NCBI GenBank assembly: GCA_004556755.1
Contig: SFFW01000005.1
Span: forward strand, 89,869-153,868
Length of the DNA stretch: 64,000 nt
From: Clostridiales bacterium
Lineage (GTDB): Bacteria > Bacillota > Clostridia > Oscillospirales > Oscillospiraceae
Reading direction: 5' to 3'
Under the pieces are notes generated by a model. It did no database searches. It saw only the letters and a list, made by a program, of their open reading frames with translations, and was not told the DNA's origin. How positions within the stretch are numbered: the first letter of the stretch is position 1; every line of letters starts with the position of its first letter. The position numbers and the translations under genes were made by a program. Below are positions 1 to 8,732 of this stretch, in pieces.

Positions 1-1
1 C

Positions 2-340
2 GGAGGCGGTCTGTCCACGGGCGAAAAGCAGCTTCTGTCATTTGCAAGGGCGCTGCTTGCCGATCCGAGGATATTCGTGCTTGACGAGGCGACAAGCTCC
101 GTCGATACCGTGACCGAGCAGCTTATCCAGAACGCGATCGACAAGGTGATGAACGGCAGGACGAGCTTTGTCATTGCACACAGGCTCTCGACCATCCGCA
201 AGGCGGACCTCATACTCGTCGTGAGCGACGGCAAGATAATCGAGCGAGGCACCCACGCAGAGCTTATGAGGCTGAACGGCGAGTACCGCAAGCTGTACAC
301 CATGCAATACCGTGAGGAACAATATAGGAGCTTGACTTAA
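2..340 (+). CDS. ABC transporter ATP-binding/permease protein, C-terminal fragment
   Basis: This is the last 112 residues of an ABC-type ATPase whose start lies outside the window. The signature region reads LSTGEKQ. The Walker B and D-loop stretch is FVLDEATSSVD, and the switch histidine is in VIAHRLST. The tail GKIIERGTHAEL is typical of exporter-type (half-transporter) ATPases, in which the nucleotide-binding domain follows six membrane helices and ends the protein. It would hydrolyse ATP at the inner face of the membrane to drive export of an unknown substrate. The family assignment is firm; substrate and partner cannot be read from this fragment. Confidence 0.9.
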   Translation, partial: GGGLSTGEKQLLSFARALLADPRIFVLDEATSSVDTVTEQLIQNAIDKVMNGRTSFVIAHRLSTIRKADLILVVSDGKIIERGTHAELMRLNGEYRKLYTMQYREEQYRSLT

Positions 341-414
341 GCGACGCAGGCTTCGTCTTGCTTAATCGCAAAGCCTTGCCTGCAACGCACAGTAAAAACT
401 GCGGCAACATGTGC

Positions 415-443
415 TTGAATAAAACAGGCAATGATTGTATAAT
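415..443 (+). promoter_or_regulatory. Sigma-A-type promoter of the SLH protein gene
   Basis: TTGAAT at 415-420 and TATAAT at 438-443 are separated by 17 bases, 32 bases ahead of the SLH gene start. The 5' leader carries an AAGGAG-type ribosome site. The rest of the 341-475 gap shows nothing else I can name. Confidence 0.6.
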
Positions 444-475
444 CAAAAGTAACACTAACGAAGGAGACGGATAAG

Positions 476-3400
476 ATGAAAAAACGCATTCTTAGCCTCG
501 TGCTGACGCTTGTGCTGATCCTCAGCCTTGTGCCTGCTCCGGCAATTGCGGTATATGACACCGCTGCCGTCGGCGACTGCACGATCACCTCTCAGCCGAA
601 GGATGTCACTGTAAACCCCGGTCAGACGGCGACCTTCACCATAGCGGCGACGAATCCGGACAGTACGAATCTCAAGTACCTTTGGTTCGATGCCGACAAG
701 GTGAATCTTGCCGATCTTGACTACAAGGAACTGAGAGCTGCGATCGACAAGATCAAGGCGGCAAAGCTCGGCGAGGGCAAGACGCTGAGACTCACAAACG
801 TGACCGAGGAGTCCGACGGACTGCGTGTGCGCTGTGCGGTGTACTATGAGAAAACCTTAGCTTTTCCCAAGGATCTGACCTTCAGCAGCGTTGCGGTGCT
901 GCACGTCAACGCAAAGGCGTGCGACGAGCATACGCTCAGCTTCGTCCCCGCAACCGAGGCGACCTGTGCAACTGAGGGCAACCTTCCGTACTACCACTGC
1001 TCCGTCTGCGGAAGATGCTACATCGACGAGGAAGCAAAGTACGAGACCACGGTTGCGGAATGCACTATTGCGGTGCTCAACACCCACGCCGAGGTCGTTC
1101 ACGTCGATGCGTCGGTGCCTACCTGTGCCGAGGTGGGACTTAAAGAGCATTACACCTGTCTTATCTGCGGCAAGCTGTTTTCGGATGCCGAGGGCAAGAC
1201 CGAGATATCTGCCGACTCCATAGAGCTTGCAAAAGACCCCGCAAACCACACGAACCTTGCGGAGGTCACGGCAAAGAGCGCTACCTGCTGCGAAAAGGGC
1301 AATGTTCACCACTGGTACTGCGACGGCTGCGACAAGTATTACTCCGACGCCGAGGGCAAGACCGAGATGAAGCGCTCGGAGACCGAACTCGACAAGGACC
1401 CCGCAAACCACACGAATCTTATCGAGCATAAGGCGAAGGCCGCAAGCTGCACCGCTCCCGGCAATATCCGCTACTGGTACTGCGCCGGCTGCGAAAACTA
1501 CTATTCCGACGCTGCCGGCAAGAACGAAATAAAGAAGAGCGACACCGTACTGGACCAGCTCAAGCACGACTATCACTGGATCGCCATAAGCGAGGACGGC
1601 GTTGAGTACCACGCCCGCAAATGCTCCATGTGCGGCGGTCTTACCGACACGGGCAGCCACACAGGCGGCACCGCCTACTGCTCCGGCAAGGCGGTCTGTG
1701 AGACCTGCAACTTTGAGTACGGCGAAACGGATGCAAATACTCATATCAATACCGAGCTTCGCAAGTTCGTCGCTCCCACTCCCGACTCCGAGGGATACTC
1801 CGGCGATCTTTACTGCCTTGACTGCGGCGTGCTGGTGCAGCAGGGTCATGTGACCGACAGGAGCTGCGCTCATGTGCTGAGCAAGGTCGAAGCAAAGGAA
1901 GCTACCTGCCAGGAGGAGGGCAACATCGAATACTGGCGCTGCGAACGCTGCAACGTCCGCTTCTCCGACGAAAACGGTGAAAACGAGATAAGTGCAGACG
2001 ATACCGTTATCGCAAAGGCAAGCCACAGCTACGTTTGGAAGATCACGGCGCTTACCCATCAGCGTGTCTGCAAGTGGTGCGAGGCGGCACAGCCGCTCTT
2101 TGAAACGCCCAAGGCACACACGATGTCGGGCGCAGAGCCTACCTGCCACAGCGGTGACTACTGTCTCGTCTGCGGCTATGACGACGGGCAGAGGGACCCC
2201 TCAAAGCACGACGGCGGCACCGAGGTTAGGGGAGCGTATGAACCCCAAGACGACAAGCCCGGCTACACAGGCGACACCTACTGCCTCGGCTGCGGCGAGA
2301 TAACCCAGCACGGCAGACAGTATTATACCGCCTGTCCCGGAGGCTGTGCATCGACACTGTATTACGTCGCCGGAACTCCCCGTACCTGCTACGAGGACGG
2401 CGTTAAGGAGCATTTCGTCTGCACCGTCTGCGGCAATATGTACCTTGACGCAAATGCGACCGTCCCGACCGACGAGGCGGGCGTAGTCGATAAATGCACG
2501 GGTCATGAGCTGCACCCCGGCAAGGAGGCCATAAGCGCAAAGTCCCTTAAGGACCTCATCAAAGCTTCCGGCTTTACCGACCTCACCATGGAGCAGGTTC
2601 TCGAGATAATAAAGAATGCGACCTCCGGCGGCGGTATAACCGGCCCCATCACCGTTGAGGACTTCCTCAAGAACATCCATATGAAGGACATCGACCACTG
2701 CCACGACGACGAGTACCACTGGCTGGGCTGTCAGCTCTGCGGCAAGACCCTTGCTGACCTTCGTCCCGAGTTTGAGGAAAACGGCATATTCATCAGCGAC
2801 GCATGGTACGAGATCGGCGCCAAGGAAGCGCACAGCGGCGGCGTCGCAAGCTGCAAGGAAAAGGCAATATGCACCGAGTGCGGCGACCATTACGGCGCTC
2901 TGAGAGATCACAGATACGACGTCATCGTCACTCCCGCAAGCTGCACCGAGGGTGGCTACACCACCCACGTCTGCAACATCTGCAATGAAAAGTACATAAG
3001 CGACGAGACCCCCGCAAAGGGTCATAGCATCGTCAAGGGCAAATGCACCGGCTGCGGTCAGTATTTCCAAAACCCCTTCTATGACGTCAACAACAAGGAC
3101 AGCTTCTACACCGCCGTCATGTGGGCGTACACCTTTGAGCCTCAGATAACCTCCGGTGTTACGGACAATTACTTCAAGCCCTACGACTCCTGCACGAGAG
3201 GCCAGGTCGTGACCTTCCTGTGGCGTGCCGCGGGACGTCCCGAACCCAAGAATACGACGAACGCATTCTCCGACGTGTCCTCGACCGGACGCTGCGCACC
3301 TTACTACACCGCAATTCTTTGGGCGGCCGAGCAGGGCATCACCACGGGCTACGCCGACGGCACATTCCAGCCGCACAAGACCGTGAGCCGTGCGGAGTTT

Positions 3401-3631
3401 GTGACCTTCCTTTGGCGCTACTTCGGAAAGCCTGCCGCCTCGACGGGGGCAAACCCCTTCGTTGACGTGAGCGACAGCAGCGTGTTCTGCCCGGCAATAC
3501 TCTGGGCATACGGCTGCGGCATCACCACGGGCTATGATGAGACCCACTTCAGACCGAATCAGGTGTGTAACCGCTGGCAGGTGGTCATGTTCCTGTACAG
3601 GGCGATCGGCGAAAGCAAGGCATACGCATAA
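476..3631 (+). CDS. Secreted Cys-rich repeat protein with three C-terminal SLH domains
   Basis: The 1051-residue protein starts with a clear signal peptide (basic MKKR, hydrophobic core, cleavage near AIA-VYD). Residues about 38-145 resemble an Ig-like domain (ITSQPKDVTV...). From about residue 148 to 900 it is built from repeated modules with paired CxxC motifs (HYTCLICG, HWYCDGCD, YWYCAGCE and so on); at least five consecutive modules of about 50-55 residues recur with near-identical DAEGKTE and DPANHTNL segments. Residues about 930-1050 hold three SLH domains (GYADGTFQP, TRGQVVTFLWR), which normally bind pyruvylated secondary cell-wall polymers. I infer a cell-wall-attached surface protein; the ligand is unknown. 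An SLH protein of similar style is encoded at 11.5-13.9 kb. Confidence 0.85.
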   Translation: MKKRILSLVLTLVLILSLVPAPAIAVYDTAAVGDCTITSQPKDVTVNPGQTATFTIAATNPDSTNLKYLWFDADKVNLADLDYKELRAAIDKIKAAKLGEGKTLRLTNVTEESDGLRVRCAVYYEKTLAFPKDLTFSSVAVLHVNAKACDEHTLSFVPATEATCATEGNLPYYHCSVCGRCYIDEEAKYETTVAECTIAVLNTHAEVVHVDASVPTCAEVGLKEHYTCLICGKLFSDAEGKTEISADSIELAKDPANHTNLAEVTAKSATCCEKGNVHHWYCDGCDKYYSDAEGKTEMKRSETELDKDPANHTNLIEHKAKAASCTAPGNIRYWYCAGCENYYSDAAGKNEIKKSDTVLDQLKHDYHWIAISEDGVEYHARKCSMCGGLTDTGSHTGGTAYCSGKAVCETCNFEYGETDANTHINTELRKFVAPTPDSEGYSGDLYCLDCGVLVQQGHVTDRSCAHVLSKVEAKEATCQEEGNIEYWRCERCNVRFSDENGENEISADDTVIAKASHSYVWKITALTHQRVCKWCEAAQPLFETPKAHTMSGAEPTCHSGDYCLVCGYDDGQRDPSKHDGGTEVRGAYEPQDDKPGYTGDTYCLGCGEITQHGRQYYTACPGGCASTLYYVAGTPRTCYEDGVKEHFVCTVCGNMYLDANATVPTDEAGVVDKCTGHELHPGKEAISAKSLKDLIKASGFTDLTMEQVLEIIKNATSGGGITGPITVEDFLKNIHMKDIDHCHDDEYHWLGCQLCGKTLADLRPEFEENGIFISDAWYEIGAKEAHSGGVASCKEKAICTECGDHYGALRDHRYDVIVTPASCTEGGYTTHVCNICNEKYISDETPAKGHSIVKGKCTGCGQYFQNPFYDVNNKDSFYTAVMWAYTFEPQITSGVTDNYFKPYDSCTRGQVVTFLWRAAGRPEPKNTTNAFSDVSSTGRCAPYYTAILWAAEQGITTGYADGTFQPHKTVSRAEFVTFLWRYFGKPAASTGANPFVDVSDSSVFCPAILWAYGCGITTGYDETHFRPNQVCNRWQVVMFLYRAIGESKAYA

Positions 3632-3658
3632 AATAAATCAGAGCAAGGAGTATTACAT

Positions 3659-4117
3659 ATGAGAAACGATTCCATAAACCTTTCCAAGAACGAAATGATA
3701 ATGGTCATGCATGACCAGGAGCAGGAGATCGAAAAGCTCAAGGCTCAGGTGAGCGAGCTTCAGGCAAAGCTTGATAACTACGAGATAAAGATCTCTAACG
3801 TCGGAAGTCTTGCCGAGGCATCGGCGCAGATAAACGACCTGTTTGTTGCGGCTCAGGCGACGGTTGACACCTATATCGAGAACGTGAAAAAGCAGGAAGC
3901 ACGCTCCGAGGAGGCACTTGCGGAGGTCGAGCGCCAGTCCAACGAGATCATTGCCGAGGCGGAAGCCGTTGCACAGAAGCGCCTTGAGGCGGCGGATGCC
4001 GAGATCGAGGAGAAGTGGGCTGTCATCGAGAGCAGACTGCTCGTCATGTACGATTCTCACAAGGGTCTTAAGGAGCTTGTTGAGTCCGGCATATTCACGA
4101 TCCCCGGTGCTAAATAA
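3659..4117 (+). CDS. Small cytoplasmic coiled-coil protein
   Basis: This 152-residue protein is almost entirely charged helix. Residues about 15-45 (EQEIEKLKAQVSELQAKL) and 75-125 have heptad-like spacing rich in Glu, Lys, Ala and Leu, predicting a coiled coil. It has no signal peptide, membrane segment or catalytic motif. It begins 27 bases after the SLH gene with its own GGAG site and is probably cotranscribed with it, ending at the terminator that follows. I do not recognise a specific family; a structural or scaffold role is only a guess. Confidence 0.7.
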   Translation: MRNDSINLSKNEMIMVMHDQEQEIEKLKAQVSELQAKLDNYEIKISNVGSLAEASAQINDLFVAAQATVDTYIENVKKQEARSEEALAEVERQSNEIIAEAEAVAQKRLEAADAEIEEKWAVIESRLLVMYDSHKGLKELVESGIFTIPGAK

Positions 4118-4135
4118 GAATAGTCACGCATAGTA

Positions 4136-4171
4136 TATACCCGACATCTTCGGATGTCGGGTATATTTTTT
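4136..4171 (+). terminator. Rho-independent terminator
   Basis: A 13-bp perfect stem (4136-4148 with 4153-4165), TTCG loop and a run of six T follow the coiled-coil gene by 18 bases. The UUCG tetraloop makes this a very stable hairpin. Confidence 0.9.
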
Positions 4172-4254
4172 GCACAAAAAGCAAGACGGATGTTGTGAAT
4201 TTACACAAAAATCTTTAAAATAACTGAACGAAATGTAGAAAATGTATAAATCAA

Positions 4255-4283
4255 TTGACTTATCATGTAAATAAAGATAAAAT
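4255..4283 (+). promoter_or_regulatory. Promoter of dehydratase-like cassette 1
   Basis: TTGACT (4255-4260) and TAAAAT (4278-4283) are 17 bases apart. The -35 lies in AATTGACTT, which is repeated ahead of cassette 2 (7454-7462), so the two cassettes have sister promoters and may be controlled together. Confidence 0.65.
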
Positions 4284-4336
4284 ATTAACAAGCATTATTG
4301 TAGGGGAATGCAAAAAATATGAATGGGGGAATAACT

Positions 4337-5533
4337 ATGAGAGACCTGAAGTATCTGACTTACTTTGAAAACCTCCTGCAGGAAGCTAATAATGAGTTGA
4401 TAGATCAGGCCAAGAAGGACGGTAAGATCTGCGTCGCATATGTCTGCGAGAATACGCCGGAGCCGCTGATGAATCTCGGCAACGCATTCGGCGTGCGCCT
4501 GTTCGCACCGAACACCGGCTCGATGGACGTTGCGACCTACTACATGACAAGCCTCCTGTGCGAGACGACGAGGGCATTGCTTGAGCGTGCCATCGAAGGC
4601 GGATACAATTTTGCCGACTGCGTTATCGCCCCCGACGGCTGCACCATGATGAACCGCTGCGTCGAGAATATGGAGCTGCTCAGAACCATGGGCGAGGGGA
4701 ACGACAGCTTCTTCCACGAGTACATGGAGATCCCGCTCAAGGCGGACGAAAACGGCGTGAACCTCCTTGTGTTGCAGTGCAAGAACCACATTCTCAAGCC
4801 TCTGCACGAGAAGTACGGCATTGACATTTCCGATGCCTCTATAAGAAAGGCGGTCGAGGAGCATAACGAGGTCTGCCGCATAATCCGTGAGATAGGTGAT
4901 ATGCGCAAGGAGAGAAAGCCGAGAATAACCGGCTACGAATTCCATGTGCTGACGCTTGCTACATACGTTGCACCAAAGTACCTGCTCATAGATAAGCTCA
5001 GAGAGACCCTCGAAGAGCTTAAAACGAGAAAGCCGGACGATACGGAATACCGTGCGAGAGTCGCCGTCGTCGGCTCCGAGGTGGACGATATCGGCTTTAT
5101 AAAGGTCATCGAGGACACGGGAGCATACGTTTGTGCCGACCGCTTCTGCTTCGGCTCGCTCCCCGGCAGAGACGTTATCGAGCTTAACGACGAGGAGGAT
5201 GCACTCACTCAGCTTTGCCGCAGCTACGTTTACCGTGGTCAGTGTCCCAGAGTTATGAACATGGAAAAGGTCTACGGCCGCAAGGCATATGTAAACGACA
5301 TTGCCAAGGAATACGGCGCAGACGGCATCATATACGAGCAGATCAAGTTCTGCGACCCGTGGGCATACGAAAAGACCGTCGGCTCCGTCATGCTGCGTGA
5401 CGACTACGGCTACCCCGTGCTGTCTGTTGACAGACCGTACAATATCAGTTCCTCCGTCGGACAGATGCGTACCCGTGTACAGGCGTTTGTCGAGAGCATT
5501 GAGATCAAGAGGCTTCAGGGAGGTGCAAAATAA
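4337..5533 (+). CDS. 2-hydroxyacyl-CoA dehydratase-family protein, small subunit (cassette 1)
   Basis: The 398-residue protein belongs to the HGD-D/benzoyl-CoA reductase subunit superfamily. These are oxygen-sensitive [4Fe-4S] enzymes that remove water from 2-hydroxyacyl-CoA, or reduce aromatic CoA esters, after one-electron activation. Family landmarks are ERA...GGYNF, GDMRK...ITGYEFH, the Rossmann-like RVAVVGSEVDD and a C-terminal MRTRVQAFVE. Three cysteines lie where the family places cluster ligands: C75, C102 and C339 (KFCDPW). I prefer the ATG at 4337 to the upstream ATG at 4319, because GGGGGAATAACT-ATGAGAGA matches the start context of the paralogue at 7520. It overlaps the next gene by one base. 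The substrate is unknown. Confidence 0.85.
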   Translation: MRDLKYLTYFENLLQEANNELIDQAKKDGKICVAYVCENTPEPLMNLGNAFGVRLFAPNTGSMDVATYYMTSLLCETTRALLERAIEGGYNFADCVIAPDGCTMMNRCVENMELLRTMGEGNDSFFHEYMEIPLKADENGVNLLVLQCKNHILKPLHEKYGIDISDASIRKAVEEHNEVCRIIREIGDMRKERKPRITGYEFHVLTLATYVAPKYLLIDKLRETLEELKTRKPDDTEYRARVAVVGSEVDDIGFIKVIEDTGAYVCADRFCFGSLPGRDVIELNDEEDALTQLCRSYVYRGQCPRVMNMEKVYGRKAYVNDIAKEYGADGIIYEQIKFCDPWAYEKTVGSVMLRDDYGYPVLSVDRPYNISSSVGQMRTRVQAFVESIEIKRLQGGAK

Positions 5534-7122
5534 TGAAGAAGGCAGAGACCGTATATAACAGCAAAAAGAGAAAGGGCGATAAGCAATTAGGCGTCCTGTT
5601 TAACGGGGGCAAGGTCCGCCGCCGCCGTGAGTGGAGAGGACTTAAAGACACGCTGTACGATTTCGGCCGTTGGCTGTACCTGTGGGGCATCATGGCGGAT
5701 GCGTCCGTGAGCCGTGGTTTCGTTCAGGGTATGTTCCGCTACAGATGGATGGCAAACTACCTTGCCGTTCCGCATATGCTGGACAAATTCACCATGGGTA
5801 TGCGTGACGAGCCTCTGCGCATTACGCACACCGCAATGGACTTCGTCGTAAAAGACGTTGCACAGTGCATAAAAAACTCCCTTCGGGGCGACCGCAGGAC
5901 CGGCAAAGACAAGGCGTATTCCGACACCTGCGTCCTGACCGACGAGAATGCGATGACCGCATTTATGATGGGCTTCCCGATGCTCAATGCGATACTGCGT
6001 GAGGTGCCGTGTATGTTCTCGGCAAACCTTCTTAACCAGTACTCCGCAATGCACTACCTCGACGTTGCGCAGGAGCACGGCATCCCCGGCGACGTTTGCC
6101 CGATGCCGGAGGCGGAAGCGGGTATGTCCATAGACGACGATTTCCCCGTACTCGGCAAGATAGCGGTCCAGGTCAACACGACCTGCGACGGCTCGCTCAT
6201 GGGCAACGGTCTTATCGCAAAGCGCCTTGAGCGTGAGTACGGCATAAAGACCTTCCAGCTCGTAGCTCCCATGCGTCACAAGGAGGAGGACGTTCAGGAG
6301 TACGCCGCACAGGACATCAAAAACGCCATTGCCTTTATTGAGGAAAACATGGGCGTCAAGTGGGATTGGAAGGCATACTTTGAGTGTGCAAAGCGTGTCA
6401 ATCAGACCACCCGTGACCGTTGGGAGTGGCTGCAGATAAACAGCACCAACTACCCGCAGTTTATCGGCTCCGTGTTCTCGCTTTACAACGACACCAATTA
6501 CATGGGCAACTGCGGTAGATCGGCAGCGTTCCCGCCCATAAACGAGAAGATAATGAAGCTCGTTCATCAGGGCTACGAGAGAAAGACCATGATGGCGCCG
6601 GAGTACCGCCACAGATGTATAGTCTGGGGCGTGCAGCCGCAGTACGTCATTGATATGCTCTACTGGATGGTCAACTGCTGGGGCGTCGTGCCGCTGACCG
6701 ATATGCTGTCCATGGTTATCGACAAGGAGATCGCCGAGGAGGATACGCCCGAAAACAGAGAGCAGGCGTATTACGACATGGCGTACCTCAACGAGAACAT
6801 GATAATGCGCAACCGCACCCACGGCGGCTACAAGGTACTCGTCGACGAGCTTTGGGAGCTGTGCGAGAGAATGAACGCCGACATGGTAATGATGTGGGAG
6901 CATATGTCCTGCAAGGCGCTCACCGGTATGCACGGTCAGTTTGAGGAGCAGGCGAGAGAGCGCGGCATCCACCTCGTTTGGGTCTGCCACGACCTCTGCG
7001 ACCCCAGAGTTTACACCCGTCAGGCGATCCGTGACCAGTTCAACGAGTATATGCGCACCGTCATGCGTGAGGAGCCGCTTGACCCGTCGATAGAAGTACA
7101 GCCCGACGACAACGCATGGTAA
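5533..7122 (+). CDS. 2-hydroxyacyl-CoA dehydratase-family protein, large subunit (cassette 1)
   Basis: This 529-residue partner of the preceding gene starts at TAATG. The first 150 residues are basic and aromatic-rich (REWRGLKDTLYDFGRWLYLWG) and have no match I recognise; this is about 130 residues more than usual for the family. The rest looks HGD-D-like: GIPGDVCPMPEAE (C189), NTTCDGS (C218), a middle part with AAQDIKNAIAFIEE, then THGGYK and HMSCKALTG (C460), ending in QFNEYMRTVMREE. These three Cys positions recur in the cassette 2 protein and are the likely cluster ligands. It probably forms a heterodimer with the small subunit. The reaction is inferred from family only. Confidence 0.8.
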   Translation: MKKAETVYNSKKRKGDKQLGVLFNGGKVRRRREWRGLKDTLYDFGRWLYLWGIMADASVSRGFVQGMFRYRWMANYLAVPHMLDKFTMGMRDEPLRITHTAMDFVVKDVAQCIKNSLRGDRRTGKDKAYSDTCVLTDENAMTAFMMGFPMLNAILREVPCMFSANLLNQYSAMHYLDVAQEHGIPGDVCPMPEAEAGMSIDDDFPVLGKIAVQVNTTCDGSLMGNGLIAKRLEREYGIKTFQLVAPMRHKEEDVQEYAAQDIKNAIAFIEENMGVKWDWKAYFECAKRVNQTTRDRWEWLQINSTNYPQFIGSVFSLYNDTNYMGNCGRSAAFPPINEKIMKLVHQGYERKTMMAPEYRHRCIVWGVQPQYVIDMLYWMVNCWGVVPLTDMLSMVIDKEIAEEDTPENREQAYYDMAYLNENMIMRNRTHGGYKVLVDELWELCERMNADMVMMWEHMSCKALTGMHGQFEEQARERGIHLVWVCHDLCDPRVYTRQAIRDQFNEYMRTVMREEPLDPSIEVQPDDNAW

Positions 7123-7134
7123 AGGAGAACTAAC

Positions 7135-7305
7135 ATGAATAAATGTATCAAGATACCTCTCATGGCATTGGGCGGCGCAGGTTCGGTGTTTGCGGTGCTG
7201 TTCACCATATATTTCTTTAACCTCGACATGAAGTTTATGGCGACCTTTATTGAACCATTCCTCTCAAGACATTACGACAGAATGCCCCGCAATCAGTACG
7301 TCTGA
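7135..7305 (+). CDS. 56-residue membrane microprotein with NLDMK motif (cassette 1)
   Basis: The ORF begins 12 bases after the large subunit behind AAAGGAG and encodes a short basic N-terminus, one hydrophobic helix (about residues 8-28, LMALGGAGSVFAVLFTIYF) and a polar tail. The tail FNLDMKFMATFIEPFLSRHYD closely matches that of the 52-residue protein ending cassette 2 (YNLDMKLMRSVVIPLLNKHHD). Conservation at the same position in both cassettes argues that it is a real gene. I do not recognise the family. A membrane anchor or accessory subunit for the dehydratase-like pair is an inference. Confidence 0.7.
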   Translation: MNKCIKIPLMALGGAGSVFAVLFTIYFFNLDMKFMATFIEPFLSRHYDRMPRNQYV

Positions 7306-7322
7306 CCTAAAAAACACAGCAA

Positions 7323-7365
7323 GACCGACCCTTCCGGCATTGCCGGAGGGGTCGGTCGTTTCATT
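7323..7365 (+). terminator. Terminator-like hairpin after cassette 1
   Basis: GACCGACCC-cTTCCGGC pairs with GCCGGAgGGGTCGGTC to give a long GC-rich stem with a small loop, followed by an interrupted T-rich tail (GTTTCATTTT). The gap 7306-7519 otherwise holds only the cassette 2 promoter. Confidence 0.75.
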
Positions 7366-7455
7366 TTGACGTGAATGTTTCGACAGAGCGCATTGTAAAA
7401 TGTGCACAAATAAGCGCCGAGTTAATAGACAATACGGCGAAAATTTACAAACGAA

Positions 7456-7483
7456 TTGACTTTCGGTGTCACGGTGCTAAAAT
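7456..7483 (+). promoter_or_regulatory. Promoter of dehydratase-like cassette 2
   Basis: TTGACT (7456-7461) and TAAAAT (7478-7483) are 16 bases apart, 36 bases before the gene start. The -35 context AATTGACTT is identical to that of cassette 1. Confidence 0.65.
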
Positions 7484-7519
7484 AATAACATAGGCTATTT
7501 AAGCATAGGGGGAGTAATA

Positions 7520-8719
7520 ATGAGAGATTTAAAGCATCTTATCTACTTTGAGAACCTCTTGCAGGAGGCGAATAACGAGCTTGTAAAGCAGGCCGTCGCC
7601 GAGGGCAAGAAGGCGCTTGCCTACAACTGCTCGTACATACCCGAACCGCTGCTCGACATCGAGGGCTGCTTCGGCATCAGGCTCCGTGCGCCCGGCTGCA
7701 CCAATCCCGACCTTGCGACCTACTACATGACCAACCGCTCATGCCCGTACTCCAAGAGTATCCTTGAGCGTGCATTTGAGGGAGGCTACAACTTCCTCTC
7801 CGCACTGATAGGTCAGGAATGCTGCACCACCATGAACCGCATGGAGCAGTATTTTGAGTATTGCAAGATCATTCCGAACGAAAAGTTCTTTGTCACCTGC
7901 ATAGATATGCCGGTCAAGAAGGGCGAGTGGTACGCCGGATACTTCCGCCGTCAGATCGAGCAGAAGGTCATAGCGCCGCTTTCCAAGGTCTACGGCATCG
8001 ACTTTTCCGAGGAAAAGATACTGGAAGCGATAGAGCGCCACAACGAGCTGTGCCGCATAATCACCGAGATAGGCGATATGCGCAAGGCGGACAACCCGGT
8101 CATCACCGGCTATGAGTTCCATGTCATCCAGCTTGTGAGCCAGACCTGCCCTAAGTACCTCATCATGGATAAGCTCCGTGAAACGCTTGAGGAGCTTAAA
8201 GAGAGAAAGCCGGACGCAAAGTCCCCGTACCGCACGAGGGTCATGCTCGTCGGCTCGGAGATCGACGATCCCGAATTTACGAAGCTCATCGAGATGTGCG
8301 GTGCATACGTCTGTGCCGACCGTTACTGCTTCGGTTCGCTGCCCGGCAGAGAGCAGATCACGGTCAAGGAGGGTCAGCATCCTCTCGATGCGCTCGCCGA
8401 GCATTATATGATGACGAACGAGTGTCCCCGCACCATGGGTACGGAGAGTATTTTGAGCCGCAGGAATTATATGTACGACCTTGCCAAGGAATACAAGGCG
8501 GAGGGCATCATCCTTCAGAACATGAAGTTCTGCGAGTACTGGGGCTACGAAAGAGCCATCGCCGCAAAGTGGCTTGCCGAGGGCAGAAATCTGCCGGAGG
8601 CGATACCGACCTGCCAGATAGAACGGGACTATGCAAACGCTGCGATAGGTCAGCTCCGCACCCGTTTCCAGGCGTTTGTGGAATCGCTTGAGATCAAGAA
8701 GATCCAGGCGCAGGACTAA
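7520..8719 (+). CDS. 2-hydroxyacyl-CoA dehydratase-family protein, small subunit (cassette 2)
   Basis: This 399-residue paralogue of the 4337 gene shares its first 20 residues almost exactly (MRDLK-LxYFENLLQEANNEL) and retains the presumed cluster cysteines C75, C102 and C338 (KFCEYW). GDMRK...ITGYEFH, VMLVGSEIDD and QLRTRFQAFVE are the family landmarks. The substrate-side N-terminal region differs (CSYIPEPLLDIEGCFG versus CENTPEPLMNLGNAFG), so the two cassettes probably act on related but not identical substrates. It has a GGGGG ribosome site, and the large-subunit gene starts 13 bases downstream. Confidence 0.85.
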   Translation: MRDLKHLIYFENLLQEANNELVKQAVAEGKKALAYNCSYIPEPLLDIEGCFGIRLRAPGCTNPDLATYYMTNRSCPYSKSILERAFEGGYNFLSALIGQECCTTMNRMEQYFEYCKIIPNEKFFVTCIDMPVKKGEWYAGYFRRQIEQKVIAPLSKVYGIDFSEEKILEAIERHNELCRIITEIGDMRKADNPVITGYEFHVIQLVSQTCPKYLIMDKLRETLEELKERKPDAKSPYRTRVMLVGSEIDDPEFTKLIEMCGAYVCADRYCFGSLPGREQITVKEGQHPLDALAEHYMMTNECPRTMGTESILSRRNYMYDLAKEYKAEGIILQNMKFCEYWGYERAIAAKWLAEGRNLPEAIPTCQIERDYANAAIGQLRTRFQAFVESLEIKKIQAQD

Positions 8720-8732
8720 GGAGGGGAAGGCT

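Noticed and set aside
857..3547. Long open frames on the minus strand opposite the first SLH gene (857-2149 and 2201-3547)
   Set aside because: They are mirror frames of a highly repetitive, GC-biased coding region; they lack ribosome sites and give low-complexity Ala/Val/Gly sequences.
4319..4337. Earlier ATG for the cassette 1 small subunit
   Set aside because: The ribosome site and first residues align with the paralogue only when translation starts at 4337; the upstream ATG would place GGGGG inside the gene.
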